64,000 nucleotides of DNA from Apteryx mantelli (Eukaryota > Chordata > Aves > Apterygiformes > Apterygidae), in NCBI RefSeq assembly GCF_036417845.1, contig NC_089980.1:133140516-133204515 (forward strand), given 5' to 3'. Within the stretch, counting starts at the first letter, position 1; every line of letters starts with the position of its first letter. Shown piece by piece: positions 1 through 12,605 of the stretch. Both the position numbers and the translations under genes were made by a program. The notes beneath the pieces are model-generated. The model did no database searches. It was not told where the DNA came from and was given only the letters and a program-made list of their open reading frames with translations.

Positions 1-3000
1 TACTCTAAGCAAGATACTCTGACATTATTAATTGTTCATGTTCTCTCTTCAATTATGCTCACATGCGCCATTCTGCTAGGCAACAATGTATGACTGGGGC
101 TGGTAGGCACTGCTGCAACAGAGAAGAAATACTAATGCTACAGACTGATAGCATTTGCATCCGAATACTGTAATGCAAAGTAATGTGGATAGGATCATTA
201 CCTTAATGCAGGAAGAAGCAATGTGGAGATGAGCCAGGCAGCAAAGGGAAATCATACGAATAGTTTCACTGTTTTGACCATATTGGTTTGGGGGATTAAT
301 CCATGCTGGAGCAGGATCTCTGTCAACCTGTAAACTAGGTATTTATTTCAAATGCTGCAGTGAGCTTATTGCTAATGATAGCTGTTTGAGGTATGTGGTT
401 TGGAGGTCAACCCTTACCTTGCAGTTGTCCTTGAGAGGTCTAGCAGTCTAACACCACATCTGGACTTCTGAGGTCTAGAGAGCGAAGGATTTTAATACTA
501 GTTTCCCACATTTTTTGCTCTCTGCTTCAATTCTCCATTTGCAAAACTGGCTCGTTGACAGAGATGTTCTGAGGTTTAAGGTTTAAGTGCTCCGAGAGTT
601 AAGTGAAGAAAAATGGAGGAATGTCGCTGCCCCTCTGGATGTTGCCAGCTGCAGAAATCATGACTTTTTTTGAGAGTTTTAGGATTCCTTATTTCAAATT
701 CTTCTCTTCAGCCACGTGACTTATGGTGAGAGAAAAGAAAGATTGTGGCATGGTCCTAAGTCTCCAAAGACTGGAGCCATAAGGAGGAAACCAAATAGCG
801 GTATGAATATCGAAAAAATCCTGCTTGATAATTTCTCCCTCTAGTATTTTCTGCACCTGATAGTTCTTTCCTGTTTGGAGATAGCGTGGCATCTGTGAAA
901 TGTTGAAGACCTGCTTGAGTAATGTATATATGTGTCTCCTGATCGCTGTGCTTACTCTCTTGCTTCATTCGAAGAGGAGGAAGAGAAATACTTTCAGGGT
1001 AAAAGAACAAGCAAGCTATCAGTGTTAACACTTTAAAAACAGGATTGTTTGGTTTGGAGAAAGAAGGACAAGTATAATATTTTCTGCATCCTTTTCTTTT
1101 TTTGCTTTTACAGCCTTCCAAGAGCTGTAATACTGATACATTGATGTAAAATAAAGGAGCTAGAAAAATTGTCACCCTTGTTTTAGAAGTTTTGTAACCT
1201 GGCTCTACTTTTTAATATAAAGCTTCAGGTTTTATGTTGTAAATGTTTAAAAAAAAAAAAAAAGCCACAGAGATATTCAACACCTAAATAAGCAGGTGCT
1301 TCACGCTTTTAATCTGATGACAGCCCCGATCCCTGTGTTCCTCCAAAGGTCCCCGAAGCTGCAGAGCTATTTGCAGCACATTGACTCTGCAGCCTGTGTC
1401 GGCGCTGAGCGGCTCTGAGCCAGGCAGCCTGGGGTGCGTGTGTCTAGTGCTGTCGCAGGCCAGGGCACTGCCGCGAGCCTCTGTTACAGAAATAGTTCAG
1501 GCTTTGCCGCCTTTGTCCTTCTAATGGCCCCTGCGTAAGGCAACTGAACTCTAATAAGAAGCTTCCAAAGAAGAAATGATATAATGATAAGACTTAGGGG
1601 TCATTATAGGCCACTTAGGTTTACTTTGAATTATTTGTGTTTGCTTTTTGCTTGACTCGAGGAAGTGAACGCTGCCATTCAACTGAAGGTCGGCAGCAGC
1701 TGCAGGTGCTTCTCCATCTGCGAACACGGCTTGCTTTCTGCTTGTCATTGTTCACCCTTTGAACGTTAACGGAGTGGTGTTAGAGCAGAAAACGTCAGAG
1801 GGTTTTGTATTCTTTTTCATCCTCTTTTCTGACAGAGGTCACATAAAGACATTTCCTTTTCATAGCGATAATTAGGCAATGAGCAATTTGTGGTCAAAGG
1901 AAAGAAGATAAATAATGGCTAGGATATGTTGCTCCAAGGTGCAGTATTATGCCAAGGCAGGTAATAAGGTAAGACAGACCTTGCAATTGTGCTGATAAAT
2001 GGCACAGCCTGTGTGAAGAACAATGAAGAGATGATGATCTTCTTTAGCACATTTGAGGGATTAATCAGTACAGCTGTAGCTGTGAGCTACTTCTAATGCA
2101 GATATAAGTGTGATACTGATTTTTCATGAAATAATTGCTTTGGTTAGAAGAACCTAGAGGGGTAAAGTACCTAAATCCTTTCCATTTCTTTCAAAATTTT
2201 GAAAATTTTCAAGGGGAGGTTGTTTTCAGGTCCATAGTGATCTAGCCTAATTCTTCTCTAAAGTTGCTGTACATGTTTCCTTTCTACTGTTGTATCTCAA
2301 GCTTTACTGATAGTTTGCTGCTCCTTATTATGACCTGAGCTTTGATATTGAGGAAGGTTGCATGTTTTGAGACAGAGGTCTGCACCAACATTGTGATGTG
2401 TTTCTCTCTTTTAAAATAAACATGTTTGCACATAGAGTAATGGATACGTGTCACGGTTGGACAGTACCTCCTTTTGTATTTTCTAGGGCAGTTCTATAAA
2501 GGCATTATGTATCTGCCTAGTTTTGATGGCTCATGTGCTGAACAGCATATTTACTTTGGAAGATACTATCTAATCGTATGTTACAATGCAAACAACCAGG
2601 CCGGTGTGGGCTCAAGAAGGGAATTCTTCCTTGGTGAAGAGATGCTGAATAGGAAGAGCTACTGCAGTTTACCAAACGTTTAGCTAGGACACAAATTGCC
2701 AGGATCCAGGGACTGGCCAGGTTTAGCCTCCAGTCAGTGCTCAGCTGCTGTAGGATTTTGTATGGTTTGCATCCACATATTTAGAATGGTGCCAGCATTG
2801 TGAGTTTGGGCTCGTACGGAAAATTGCCCCCATTTATATGGCTAAGTGCCAACAGAATTAAAATTTTCCCCATGAGAGACTTCTGAGGCTCCTACAAGTG
2901 TACAGTCTAATTCCTCCTTGAAGTAATTGTGTTTATTGACTTCCTAGTGTTGACTCTTGACTCTTTACGTATTTATATATATAGAATGAGCCTCAAATGC

Positions 3001-6000
3001 TGCTAGCTTGAGGCATGAGAGCTTAGATGCCCTCTGCACTAATTGCAACATAGAATATTTAGATTTAGCTATTTCTGGGTAAATAATAAACTTTTCCCCC
3101 TTTTTCTCCTTGCTGTTGCAATACCTCTCAATGCATGTGTAGCCATAAAGTGTGGCTCCAGTCTGTGCTTCCCATATAGATTTCAGGTTGGTTTCTACTT
3201 TGTTCATGTTAATTCCTGAAAACGCAGATCATCTCACAACTTTAGTGTTCTCATGATGCTTTTAACCGCCCTCATTTGAAGTTTCCATTGCTTCTGAATC
3301 AAGGAGAAGTCTTTGGCTGCAGCAGTTAATGGAGTAGGCAGCTCTGCTGTCCTGTAATGTCCACGCAGCAAACTGCACAGCAGAAGACAAGGTAGATGGG
3401 TCTGCGCAGAGCTCAGTGCTGCAACAGCTGAGGGTTGCTGCTTGCATCTCCCATGCCAGGGGGTCTCTATTTTGCACTTCGGTAGTTGCTGGAAAACTTC
3501 AAAGTGGTGCTACGGATTAAAAGCTTCAACTATTCTCGTTTGCAGATGGAGAACTGAGCAAGCGGGAAATAACTTTTATGATTAGGAAGCCAAATAGGAG
3601 TGTGCCAGATCTGGTGTAGTTAATGACCCTTGTCTTTAATAATACAGGTTCTGTGCATGTTCCATCTCAAATGCTGTTCTCTGTCCTAGAGACTTAAAAG
3701 CTTTACAGAAGAGCAAGGAGCCCTGGTTAGTTACTAGCTATTTTTGCTGTTGTGAATCGGTCCAAATTCTCTGCCTTTCAGGATCCGCTTCAGATCCTGA
3801 CAGTGTCTGGCAGGAGAGATGGACTCTGTCCTGCGGGATGGCTTCATATCTAGCAGGAGACATGACCTGCAGCATGGGATGGCCTCGAGTCTTGCAGCAC
3901 CAGATAGTCCTATCGGTTGAAATAGTAGCCACTGAGCTGAGAAACACACTGAGCCTGTTGTGCTCAAAGTGGTATCAGCAGGCAGCTGTACACTGTAATT
4001 TCTTCAGCTTAATTTGTCACTGGTGGAAGTATCTGTATGCTTCATATATTGCAGTGAGTAATTTTGATACAGTGGCCATAAAAGGTGGAGGTATTAAAGG
4101 AGAGCTGCATCAGGCAACAGAAGTTCTGCTGTGTGTTATGCTCTTGTAACAGCCAGGGGAGTGGTAACCTTGCAGAAATCGCATTTTTTCCATCTGGGTC
4201 AGATGTGCTGGTATGTAGCCAGATGAACTAATTTTGGTAAAAGAAACAGTAATCCTCTAAATAAATAAAGTTCCACTTATGCAAGAGATAATTGTTTTGT
4301 TTGCTGTATTAGTCTTGCTCCAAGTTTATCAACCCCAGGTTTTATTGTCATTTGCTGCATCTTCTTTTGGCTGATGGCTAATTCAGATTTAGTTACTTTT
4401 CTTCTTTCCTGAGAGGAAACAGGTAACTAGAACAAGTAGAATATAATTTTTTCCATTGTCTAAATAATTAGATCTATACTAGGAAATTTGTTTTAACCAG
4501 TGCTTCTCTATAGCTTCTTTGGGGGGCAATTTAATTGCTTTGAAGCCACAGATTGGGGGGTGGGGGTGCAGTGAAGGTGGGTTTTTGTATGTTTTTTTGC
4601 TTTGGTGCGTGGAGTTTCTTTTGGTTGGACTTTTTTCATTTGTTTTTGCTAGTGCTGTTCAAAAAAGGAACACGACCAGAAATGGCACTTACTCTTTTCT
4701 CCCTCAAATGAGAACATTTTAAGAGATATAAATATGTTTAAGGAGCCAGTGGCATGGAAGCCTTCTGAGCTGTGGTTTTAACTTGAGGGAAAGATTAGTA
4801 ATTGGCCATGTAAGAAGACGGCCGAATGACGGCAGAAGCAGAGGACAGGTTTCAGAGGAGCAAGCCAGTGTGATGATGGGACATTTTTTTTTCCATCAGA
4901 CGTCCCTCTGCGGCACAAAACCAAGAATGGAGAAAACTCTTGCAGAGGTAGGGGCAGGGAGATGTCATGGCAGGTCTTCTGACTGAGTGGAGTGACAGAG
5001 AGAGAACTGATAATGGAAAAAAAAAAATCAATGGAAGAGCGAGGTGCGAACAGCTGACTTTGGCTTCTCGTAGTGCAGTGGGATGGTTAGATGACTGTGA
5101 GAGCAGAGGCTGACATGAGATGCCACATGAAACCAGGCGATGGTTGAAAAAGGGCTTTGTGACAAAGCTTTCACCGAGTTAGCGTCATTGAAACTGCAGT
5201 AAATTAATCTTGAAAGTTCATCTACTTTCCCGAAAACTTTTCTCATGCTTCCATTGTGCCTTCTAGGAGCAAAATCCTTTTGGGAACTGTTGCCTTGGGC
5301 TGCTACCCCTCTCTTTTCAACTCCCTCCTCAGAACTCTTTGCTATTAAATATCCTACAAGGATTTAAGTGATGGAAAATTGCTAGACTGAGCTACACATG
5401 TGGGACAAAATATATTTTGTAAATACTACCAAAAGCTGTTCTTCTCTTTTACTGTATCTTGTTTCCATCTTCTCGTCTTCCTTTCCTCTTCATCTTTTTG
5501 GAATCTAAGAAGAAATTGTGCATTTTCATTTGTTGTTGTTGTCGTCCAGCGTTGTAGAAGGTATTAGAAATAAATAACAATACCTTCTAAACTGTTGAAA
5601 ACACCCAAACAGTAAATGTTACGGTAAGACATGATATGTCGAAGTGTGGGAATGTTCTGGGAACACATCTTTCAGAAAATGGCGGTAGATAATTTGTATT
5701 TGTGTTTAGATTTTATTCTTACTAATTAATCAAGAAACTAATAGTGGAAAGTAGTTTTGGTGAAAGTGGGTTCGAAGTCACCATTTGCAGTAAGGAAAGT
5801 TTGAGAGCAGCTGAACAATGAAAATTACTACTTTTTTTTAGAAGTCATCTTCAGCAAACTCATGGAGCTGGTAAGTAGTGTCTCCTAAGAAGATAATCTG
5901 AGAGATGAAGAAGTGTGTGAGAATTAGTAGTTAAGGAGGCACTATAGAGCACATTATAGAGGCTATCCGTCGCGATGCAAAGGACAGATGGGAAGCACGT

Positions 6001-6659
6001 TAAGAGACTATTATGGCTAGATCAGATACTCCTTTTGCTTTACGGCAGTTTAAGGATTTATATAAGAAGCAGAAACGATGCGTGCAAAATCACAAAATGA
6101 ATTTCAATTAGCAGGGATTTAAATAAGAACAAGGTAAATTCTATGATACATTAAAAAAATCTTTGAGAATTCGTAGGTTATGGAGAGACTTGCTGTGGAT
6201 GGGAGATGGGAAGAGATAGTATTTGTGTTTAAAAGGTGGAGGGGGAGAAAGGCCTGGATAATTACAGATAATTTTCTCTAACTTGAATTCTGGGAAATAC
6301 CAGTTTGTAAGTACATAGGAAATAATAAGGCCGGGGTTGTCTAGAGCAGATAATGTCAAATCAATACGTCCTCCTTGTTTGACAGGGAAACTGGATAAGT
6401 GGGATAAAGGAGACGTGGAAGGTAGATGTTTTGACTAAGGCTTTCAGACTGTTCAACGTGTCACCGTCATAAGTTATCTACAGTCTAAATATAATTTTCA
6501 TAAGTGGGTGCACAGTTGTTTAAAAAATATCTAGAATGGAAATAGTTCATTCTGAAATGGTGAAGGCATTTAAGTAGACAGGCTCATATGTTTCTTCCTA
6601 GAACTGAGTTTTAGTTGACATTTTCATTAATAAGTGTTGTAACAGAACAGAGAACAACC

Positions 6660-7070
6660 TTAAAATGCGTGGATGACACCATGCTGGTGGGGCAGGATCA
6701 AAATTCAGAACAACCTTAAATTAAGCAACAAGGTAAAACTCAGCTAAGACCAGAGCAGAGTACACTTGAAAAGAAATCAAGATTACAGCTGTATAATGAA
6801 AATTCATGTGTCTGGAGAGTTGCCTGAGGCAAATCTGTGAGTTCTAATGAATCAAAACTAAATATAGTCAGCAATATTATATTGTGAGTAAACCAGTTTC
6901 TGGATGTATGGAAGATGATGCAGATCATTATTGCCTCTCTTTAGCACTGATGAAGCTTCTGCTGGGCTTCTGTGTCTAGTTTTGAGTGTGCTCAAAAGCG
7001 AATGCAGCCGACTGGAGAGGATGCAGCGGAGCTCAGAAAAGAGGCTACGATGGGAGCCTTTTCAAGGGCA
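6660..7070 (+). mobile_element. Old CR1 LINE fragment, sense
   Basis: Degraded similarity to the end of the CR1 coding region and 3'UTR: GTGGATGACACCATGCTGG resembles the conserved 'DDT' segment, and further on TCTGTGTCTAGTTTTGAG, ACTGGAGAGGATGCAGCGGA and AGCTCAGAAAAGAGGCTACG keep CR1 order. Heavily mutated with small gaps. Boundaries approximate. Confidence 0.6.
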
Positions 7071-8221
7071 CCGGTGCTACATTTATGCCATTTTGTTACT
7101 AGCTAGATATTGGGAGGGGAGGGGAGGGAGGGTGGTAATTGTACTTCTTCAAGCTGTTACAGAGCGTGGCGTTGCGGATAAAAGTCCAGTCCCACTTGGG
7201 GTTTGGATAGTAGTTTGCCACAGGCAGGTGGACTTTTTCAGATACTTGTTTTCTGTATGTAAAATGAGATTTTGTGTTGCTATCTTGTTTACAAATCCTA
7301 AGAAGAAAATTACTGAAGTGTAAAAGTTAGTACCTTATATCTAGAAAAAGCTGATTGTATTAGAGGAGTTCCAGGATGGTGCGACCAGCCAGCTTTCTGC
7401 AGGCTACTGCCAGTGCTTGAACCATAATCCGAGAATCATTGAACTAAAAAAAATTCCTATTAATCATGACAGCTGGGAACAAAGCCAAATGCTGGGCCAT
7501 AACAGTAATAAGTATGCTGTTTATGTTAGACAGAACTAAATTATTGATATACTTAAAGTTCTAGGCGTTTGGGAAGTTGATGAATCTGCTGTTTAAAAAT
7601 GTTTAATGAATGAATAAAGAGGTAAGGTGTTTTAATATCTTTCTCTTGCTTTTATAGCAAAAAACTAGACTGAAACTGTTGAAAAACTGTACTTTAAGCT
7701 ACTTGCACTTGATCCTAACTCCCAAAGGGGTGATATTTCTTGGGGTAGGGGAATGAGGTTGGTGTCACTGAGCACTGCTGAATGAAAACGCTTGGGTATG
7801 GTGGCAGTCCTGGAAAAGGAGATTACCCAATGCATACTGCATCCTAAAGAATAATATAGAAAACTTTTGAATATCATTGGCTAAGCATTTGCCAGATTTT
7901 CTGCTTAAGCTTTAATTATTTTGTATAGTGTGCAACAGGAGCAAAAGGACATAAAGGATTTTATAGACAGAAAATTTCAAATGTGCAAGGATCAATAGTA
8001 TTCACTTTGGAAAAATAATTGATATAGGTGTAGTAAAACTATAAATAATAAAGTGTGTGTGTGTGCGCACGTGCAAAATAAAGTATGTAGTTGATAATAG
8101 TTGCAGGTTGGTATATCTTGAACAACTATTTTGAGACCACTTCCTATCTCTAGGAAGCTACTAATACTTTCAGCCTCTTTTGATTTATGCTCCCGTAAAT
8201 GTTTTCTGTCAAACTTGAGGA

Positions 8222-8246
8222 GTATAGATCTACTGTAGATCTATAC
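8222..8246. repeat. Perfect 12-bp inverted repeat with 1-bp spacer
   Basis: GTATAGATCTAC (8222-8233), one T, then GTAGATCTATAC (8235-8246), an exact reverse complement. Each arm contains a BglII-type AGATCT palindrome. Confidence 0.95.
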
Positions 8247-9439
8247 ACTGAGTCCAGATCTATTCTGTTTCTGATTTGTGAAGCCGTTAGAAAGTCTGTG
8301 GACTGCAGGTTGAAAACCACTGATGGTCTTTTAGGATGATCTTGTTTGCTTTTAGTTGATAAACTGTCCTTCTTAATTAAATGTTCGTATCCCCTACTGA
8401 TTAAGTAAACAGTTGTTCCTTCAGCATATCAGGTAAAGGAGATAAAGGACTGTAATACTGAAATTCAAAAGCATAAATTCTAGACTTGAGGCTACAAGTA
8501 ACACTGCTTCTACAGTTTGATTTACAGCTGGAAGCAGGTACAGCCCCTACATCAGGCTGAGCGGCCTGTGAGACCACCTGAGATTTGAAGATGTAACGTC
8601 AGCAGTGAGCAGGTTGGTTCCCTTTATTCTGACGCTGACTAGTTCCCCTGGAGTTGCTCGTTGCACGTATTTTCTTGTTACTTAGAACCTAGTTGCACCA
8701 AACCTTGCTGCTTTGAAAGTCTTACTGACTTTAAAGTCATGGACTCCTTGAGACGACACATTGGGCTCCAACTCTGCAGATAAACATATTGCGTACTTGC
8801 ATAATGGCATTTTAAAGGTGCCCATCGTTATGACGCAGAGACACAGTGTGAAACAATAACCTGTAGCAAGAAATTAGACTCTACAGGACTCTAACCATTT
8901 TCAGGTGTCTAACTTGTTTTAGAAAAAAGTTACACGATAAATTGTTCATAAACAGAAGAAAATCCGCATTTTTGGTTACCGCTCTGCTTACCAATCACTG
9001 GGCTTGTGGCCTCCGTACTGATTTCTGTAACAGGTCTGGATATGAGCTTCTGTGAAGAGTGACTTTGCTTCATAGCATCAATCCAGTATCTTTTTAATAT
9101 CATGCTGTTACTGATAAATTTTTCACATCAGGAAATGAAAGAGATTTTGAAGAGCAGAGCTGTTTTTAGCTGTAAGTCAGGATTAGTCTACTTTCTAAGA
9201 CTTCTTTCTAAACACAGTCTGTGCCAACTGGAAATTATTCGGTTGGTTGAAAAAGGACACAGGAACAGTTTGGTCAGGAATATTTGCTTTTTCACCCTGG
9301 GGTTTCTTCCATCTGCCTAATAAAACAATTTTGTCACTGTACGATGGACATTCCCTCACCCATATCTTGGCCGGCAGTGGACAGTACTAGTTGCTGTAGA
9401 GGCAGATAAAAAACATTGTCTCTTTTTCTTCCCTTACGC

Positions 9440-9545
9440 ACCTCAGAAAGAGGCTGGCTGTCATCGCGGTAACCTCTCTAGGTGCTGGAAGGCCATTACC
9501 AGGTCCACCCAAAGCTTTCCCTGCTCCAGCCTAAACAAGCCCAGG
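9440..9545 (-). mobile_element. Possible short CR1 fragment, antisense
   Basis: The segment around CTGCTCCAGCCTAAACAAGC resembles the antisense CR1 stretch (lead-in of TCTCC, then CTGAACAAGCCCAG). Similarity fades quickly on both sides, so this is only a possibility. Confidence 0.35.
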
Positions 9546-10232
9546 TTTATGACATCTGCTAAATTCTTAATTTTATTAGAGACTATGGCACGATAAAGGC
9601 CTAGATGCTAATCAGGCATTGTGTTTGTGTATTGGAAATGAATACAGATCATATCAGATCTAAATACACTGTTGCAACTTTTTAATTAGCCAACTGGACT
9701 GCTGTATGACAGTTCTCACTGTAATATTTGAGCATCTACGCAGCTTGGGCTGCTGGAGTCCTCCAAGGACCATGACCTGTGTCTGGGCTGGGGACAAAAC
9801 AACTTCTCAAAGTGTAAAAACATTTCAAGCATTTTTTATTTTCCATTTAAGTTTATTCAAACTGGAAACTCTCTTCAGTTTCTTGCGGGACAGTGCTGAA
9901 ACCAGTGTTACAATGACAATATGGAAGTTTAGAAGGAAGAGTGTGTAGAAGGATATAATCTCTTTTTATGCAGATGCTTTCCGTCTCTTTTCTGCCATGA
10001 TCTGCAAAATCAAATCCAGAGCCAAACTTTCTAAATGATAACAGCATTGAGAGCAACTATACCCAGCAGATTATGGCTAACGTGATGCTCCTCTGTGAGC
10101 ATCAAATGAGCAAATGTGGGAGAATGCTATATTTGCAGTCTCTTATAGTTACCTCTTTCAGTGCAGTGTGTAAGTATAATCATTTTAGTCTACTGAAGTT
10201 CTGCCATTTGAAGTTAGGAGAAACAGACTGTT

Positions 10233-10284
10233 ACACACACACACACATATATATATATATTTACATATATAGATAGATAGATAA
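10233..10284. repeat. Compound microsatellite (AC)n(AT)n(GATA)n
   Basis: A run of AC dinucleotides passes into AT repeats and, after a TTACATATA break, four GATA-type units. Likely length-polymorphic. Confidence 0.95.
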
Positions 10285-12583
10285 AACTAAAACATTTTAT
10301 AGATATATATTTATATGGGTGTCTTTCCTTTTTTTTTTTTTTTAATGATAGCACAATTCCTGTTGTGTGGAAAGTCCATATCCTATATAATAAAAGAAAA
10401 CATTTATTTTATCTTCTCCTTCATATAAATGCATTAGTCCCAAATGTTTTCTTATAAGCAATTTATGAAGGAAGAACTACAAAGAGCAGAATAGGTTAAA
10501 AAGAAGAAAATATACATAAAGAATTGGTAATGAAGACACCTTTTCACTGGCAAACTACAGAAAGAGATTTCCATGAATCATAAAAGCCATTTCTGGAGAT
10601 AACTTTGCATAAACAATTACAGCAACTCAATATATTTTTTCTGGATCTCTCAGTTCAAAAGAGATTTCATATTTTCTGAAGCAAAAAAGAAAATTTATTT
10701 TTCTCTGTTGTGCTTGGTTTAGACCAAAGCAGAAAGTTTGTTTTTGGATTTTTTGGTACTGAATTGTTTATAAGATGACAATGCAACAGTTTTTAAGCAA
10801 AATAAAATTTTTATGAAGATAAAATAACTTTTCAAAGTGCTCCTGCTTCAGCTGCAGAGAGTTATGGGCATAACTCAGAGTAGAGCTTAGACGGAAATAC
10901 ATATAGACTCTCCTTTTTGGAGGCACATTTTGTTCTAGTCGTGTATTGAACAGGGACTCGCTGCCTACGTGTGACCGCGTTAGTCTGACCTTCAACAAGC
11001 TAGGCTGGGTAACAATGAATGATTCAGCTAATGGCTTCTTTTTCTGTATGTACTTCCCATCAGATTACTCTGGAGGTACTAATTAATTTTCTCCTAAGGA
11101 TTTGGTTGGACTTCTCTTGGTATTTTCTACAAGAAATGTATATGGGGCTTGAACACCAGAAGTGCACAGTGTAGTGCACTTCAGTAGTAGACAATCTGTT
11201 TATTTTTTAGAAATACTTTGTTCCCACATGTGTTAAAGTGTCAGGCAAGAAGGGAGAAATAGACCAAAGAGTTCATATTTTACTCATTCTAGAAAACTTT
11301 AAGGACCGGTCTGACTAGTTGCTTGAACAGATACAAAAATGCAGAAGCATGCAGACAGTCATAGTTGCTTTTAATCAAACCTTTTGGTCTTTTCTCTTAG
11401 CTTGAAATGCCCATAGAGAAGTAAAGGCTGTAGCCCTTTGAGATCTAAGTGATAAAAGTGGTTAGTACTAATAAAAGAGTCTGAGCCAAATTTAGACTGA
11501 GCAAAACTAAGCAATGAGCCTAATTAAGTGGAGATGGTCTTAATTCATATCCCACTTTCTTTCAGATTATTTGGTCTATATGTAACAGCGTTCCTACTCA
11601 GATTGCTACTGCATCTGTTTTGATGTGCTGGCTTACTTCAGCAGCAGGGCAGTTAGACTCATAATTTAGGCTTTCTTTTGGAATTTGGTCCTCTGGGGTT
11701 TGGTTCGCTTGCACGAAAACCAAAGGAGGTGGGGCAACTCCAGTTTCATCCCAACTTCCTACTCTTTGAAACAGATCAGAATAGGAGATTGAAACTTGCA
11801 TCTCAAGGAAGAAGAGCGTGAGAAACATGAGAACCAGTTAAGTTCCTGGTATTGAGCCTGCTGTTAACTACCACCTCAACCAGTAACTTAGGCTCGCTGC
11901 CTTCTAGCTTGCTTTGTGTAACACTACGTTTTAGCTAGCACGTGCATGTTAGGTGGGAGGCCTACCTAAAGTTTTTTCTTTTAGCTTGTTCTTCTCTTCC
12001 ATTATCCATTTTCCCCCACTTGGATGACTTCTCTATTTAAAGGTAAAAATTATAGACCAGAACAAGTTAAAATATTTCAAGAAAACTGTATCAATCTCCG
12101 TAGTTCAGAGTTGTGAAGAGGTATGCTGTATTAACCAAGCAAGAAGTTGAGAAACGCGTGCTGTGTTGTGGCGTAGGTCTCCCTCGCATGTCCCTGACCC
12201 CTCTGATGCTTATGTAGCCCAGCAGGCAGCGTTTTGGTTTGAATTGTACGCGTTGCCCATTCAGCCACGTCGCTGTGTGTGTGAGTTTACATAAAAATGG
12301 CTCCACGGCTTTGTGTGCTTTACCAGCCCTGGTCCCAAATAGGGGAGCTAAAGGCAATCTCTGTTGCGCTGCTGTGCGACGAGCTGACTCGTATCCCATT
12401 ACATGCACCAAGCAGTGTGGGCGAGAGATGGAAGAGGCCAGAGTATGTCCGAAACGGATCCTAGGAAGGGATTCTCAGCCCCTGAGTTTCAGCTCTGTAC
12501 ACCTTTGTTCTTTTCCAGCCCAAAGATGATGATTTCTTCTTCTTACTGCTTCCTAACGTGCTTATTGTTGATGAAAGGTACCT

Positions 12584-12605
12584 TTCTTCTTCTTCTTCTT
12601 CTTCT
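12584..12605. repeat. (TTC)n microsatellite
   Basis: About seven TTC/CTT units in a row within presumed RCAN2 intronic DNA; purine/pyrimidine asymmetric. Confidence 0.9.

Noticed and set aside
6931-7323. Plus-strand open frame of 130 residues
   Set aside because: Its first part falls in a degraded CR1 fragment and the rest shows no family motif or splice context.
8052-8070. Short GT/GC alternating run as a possible Z-DNA promoter element
   Set aside because: Too short, with no accompanying promoter or exon.
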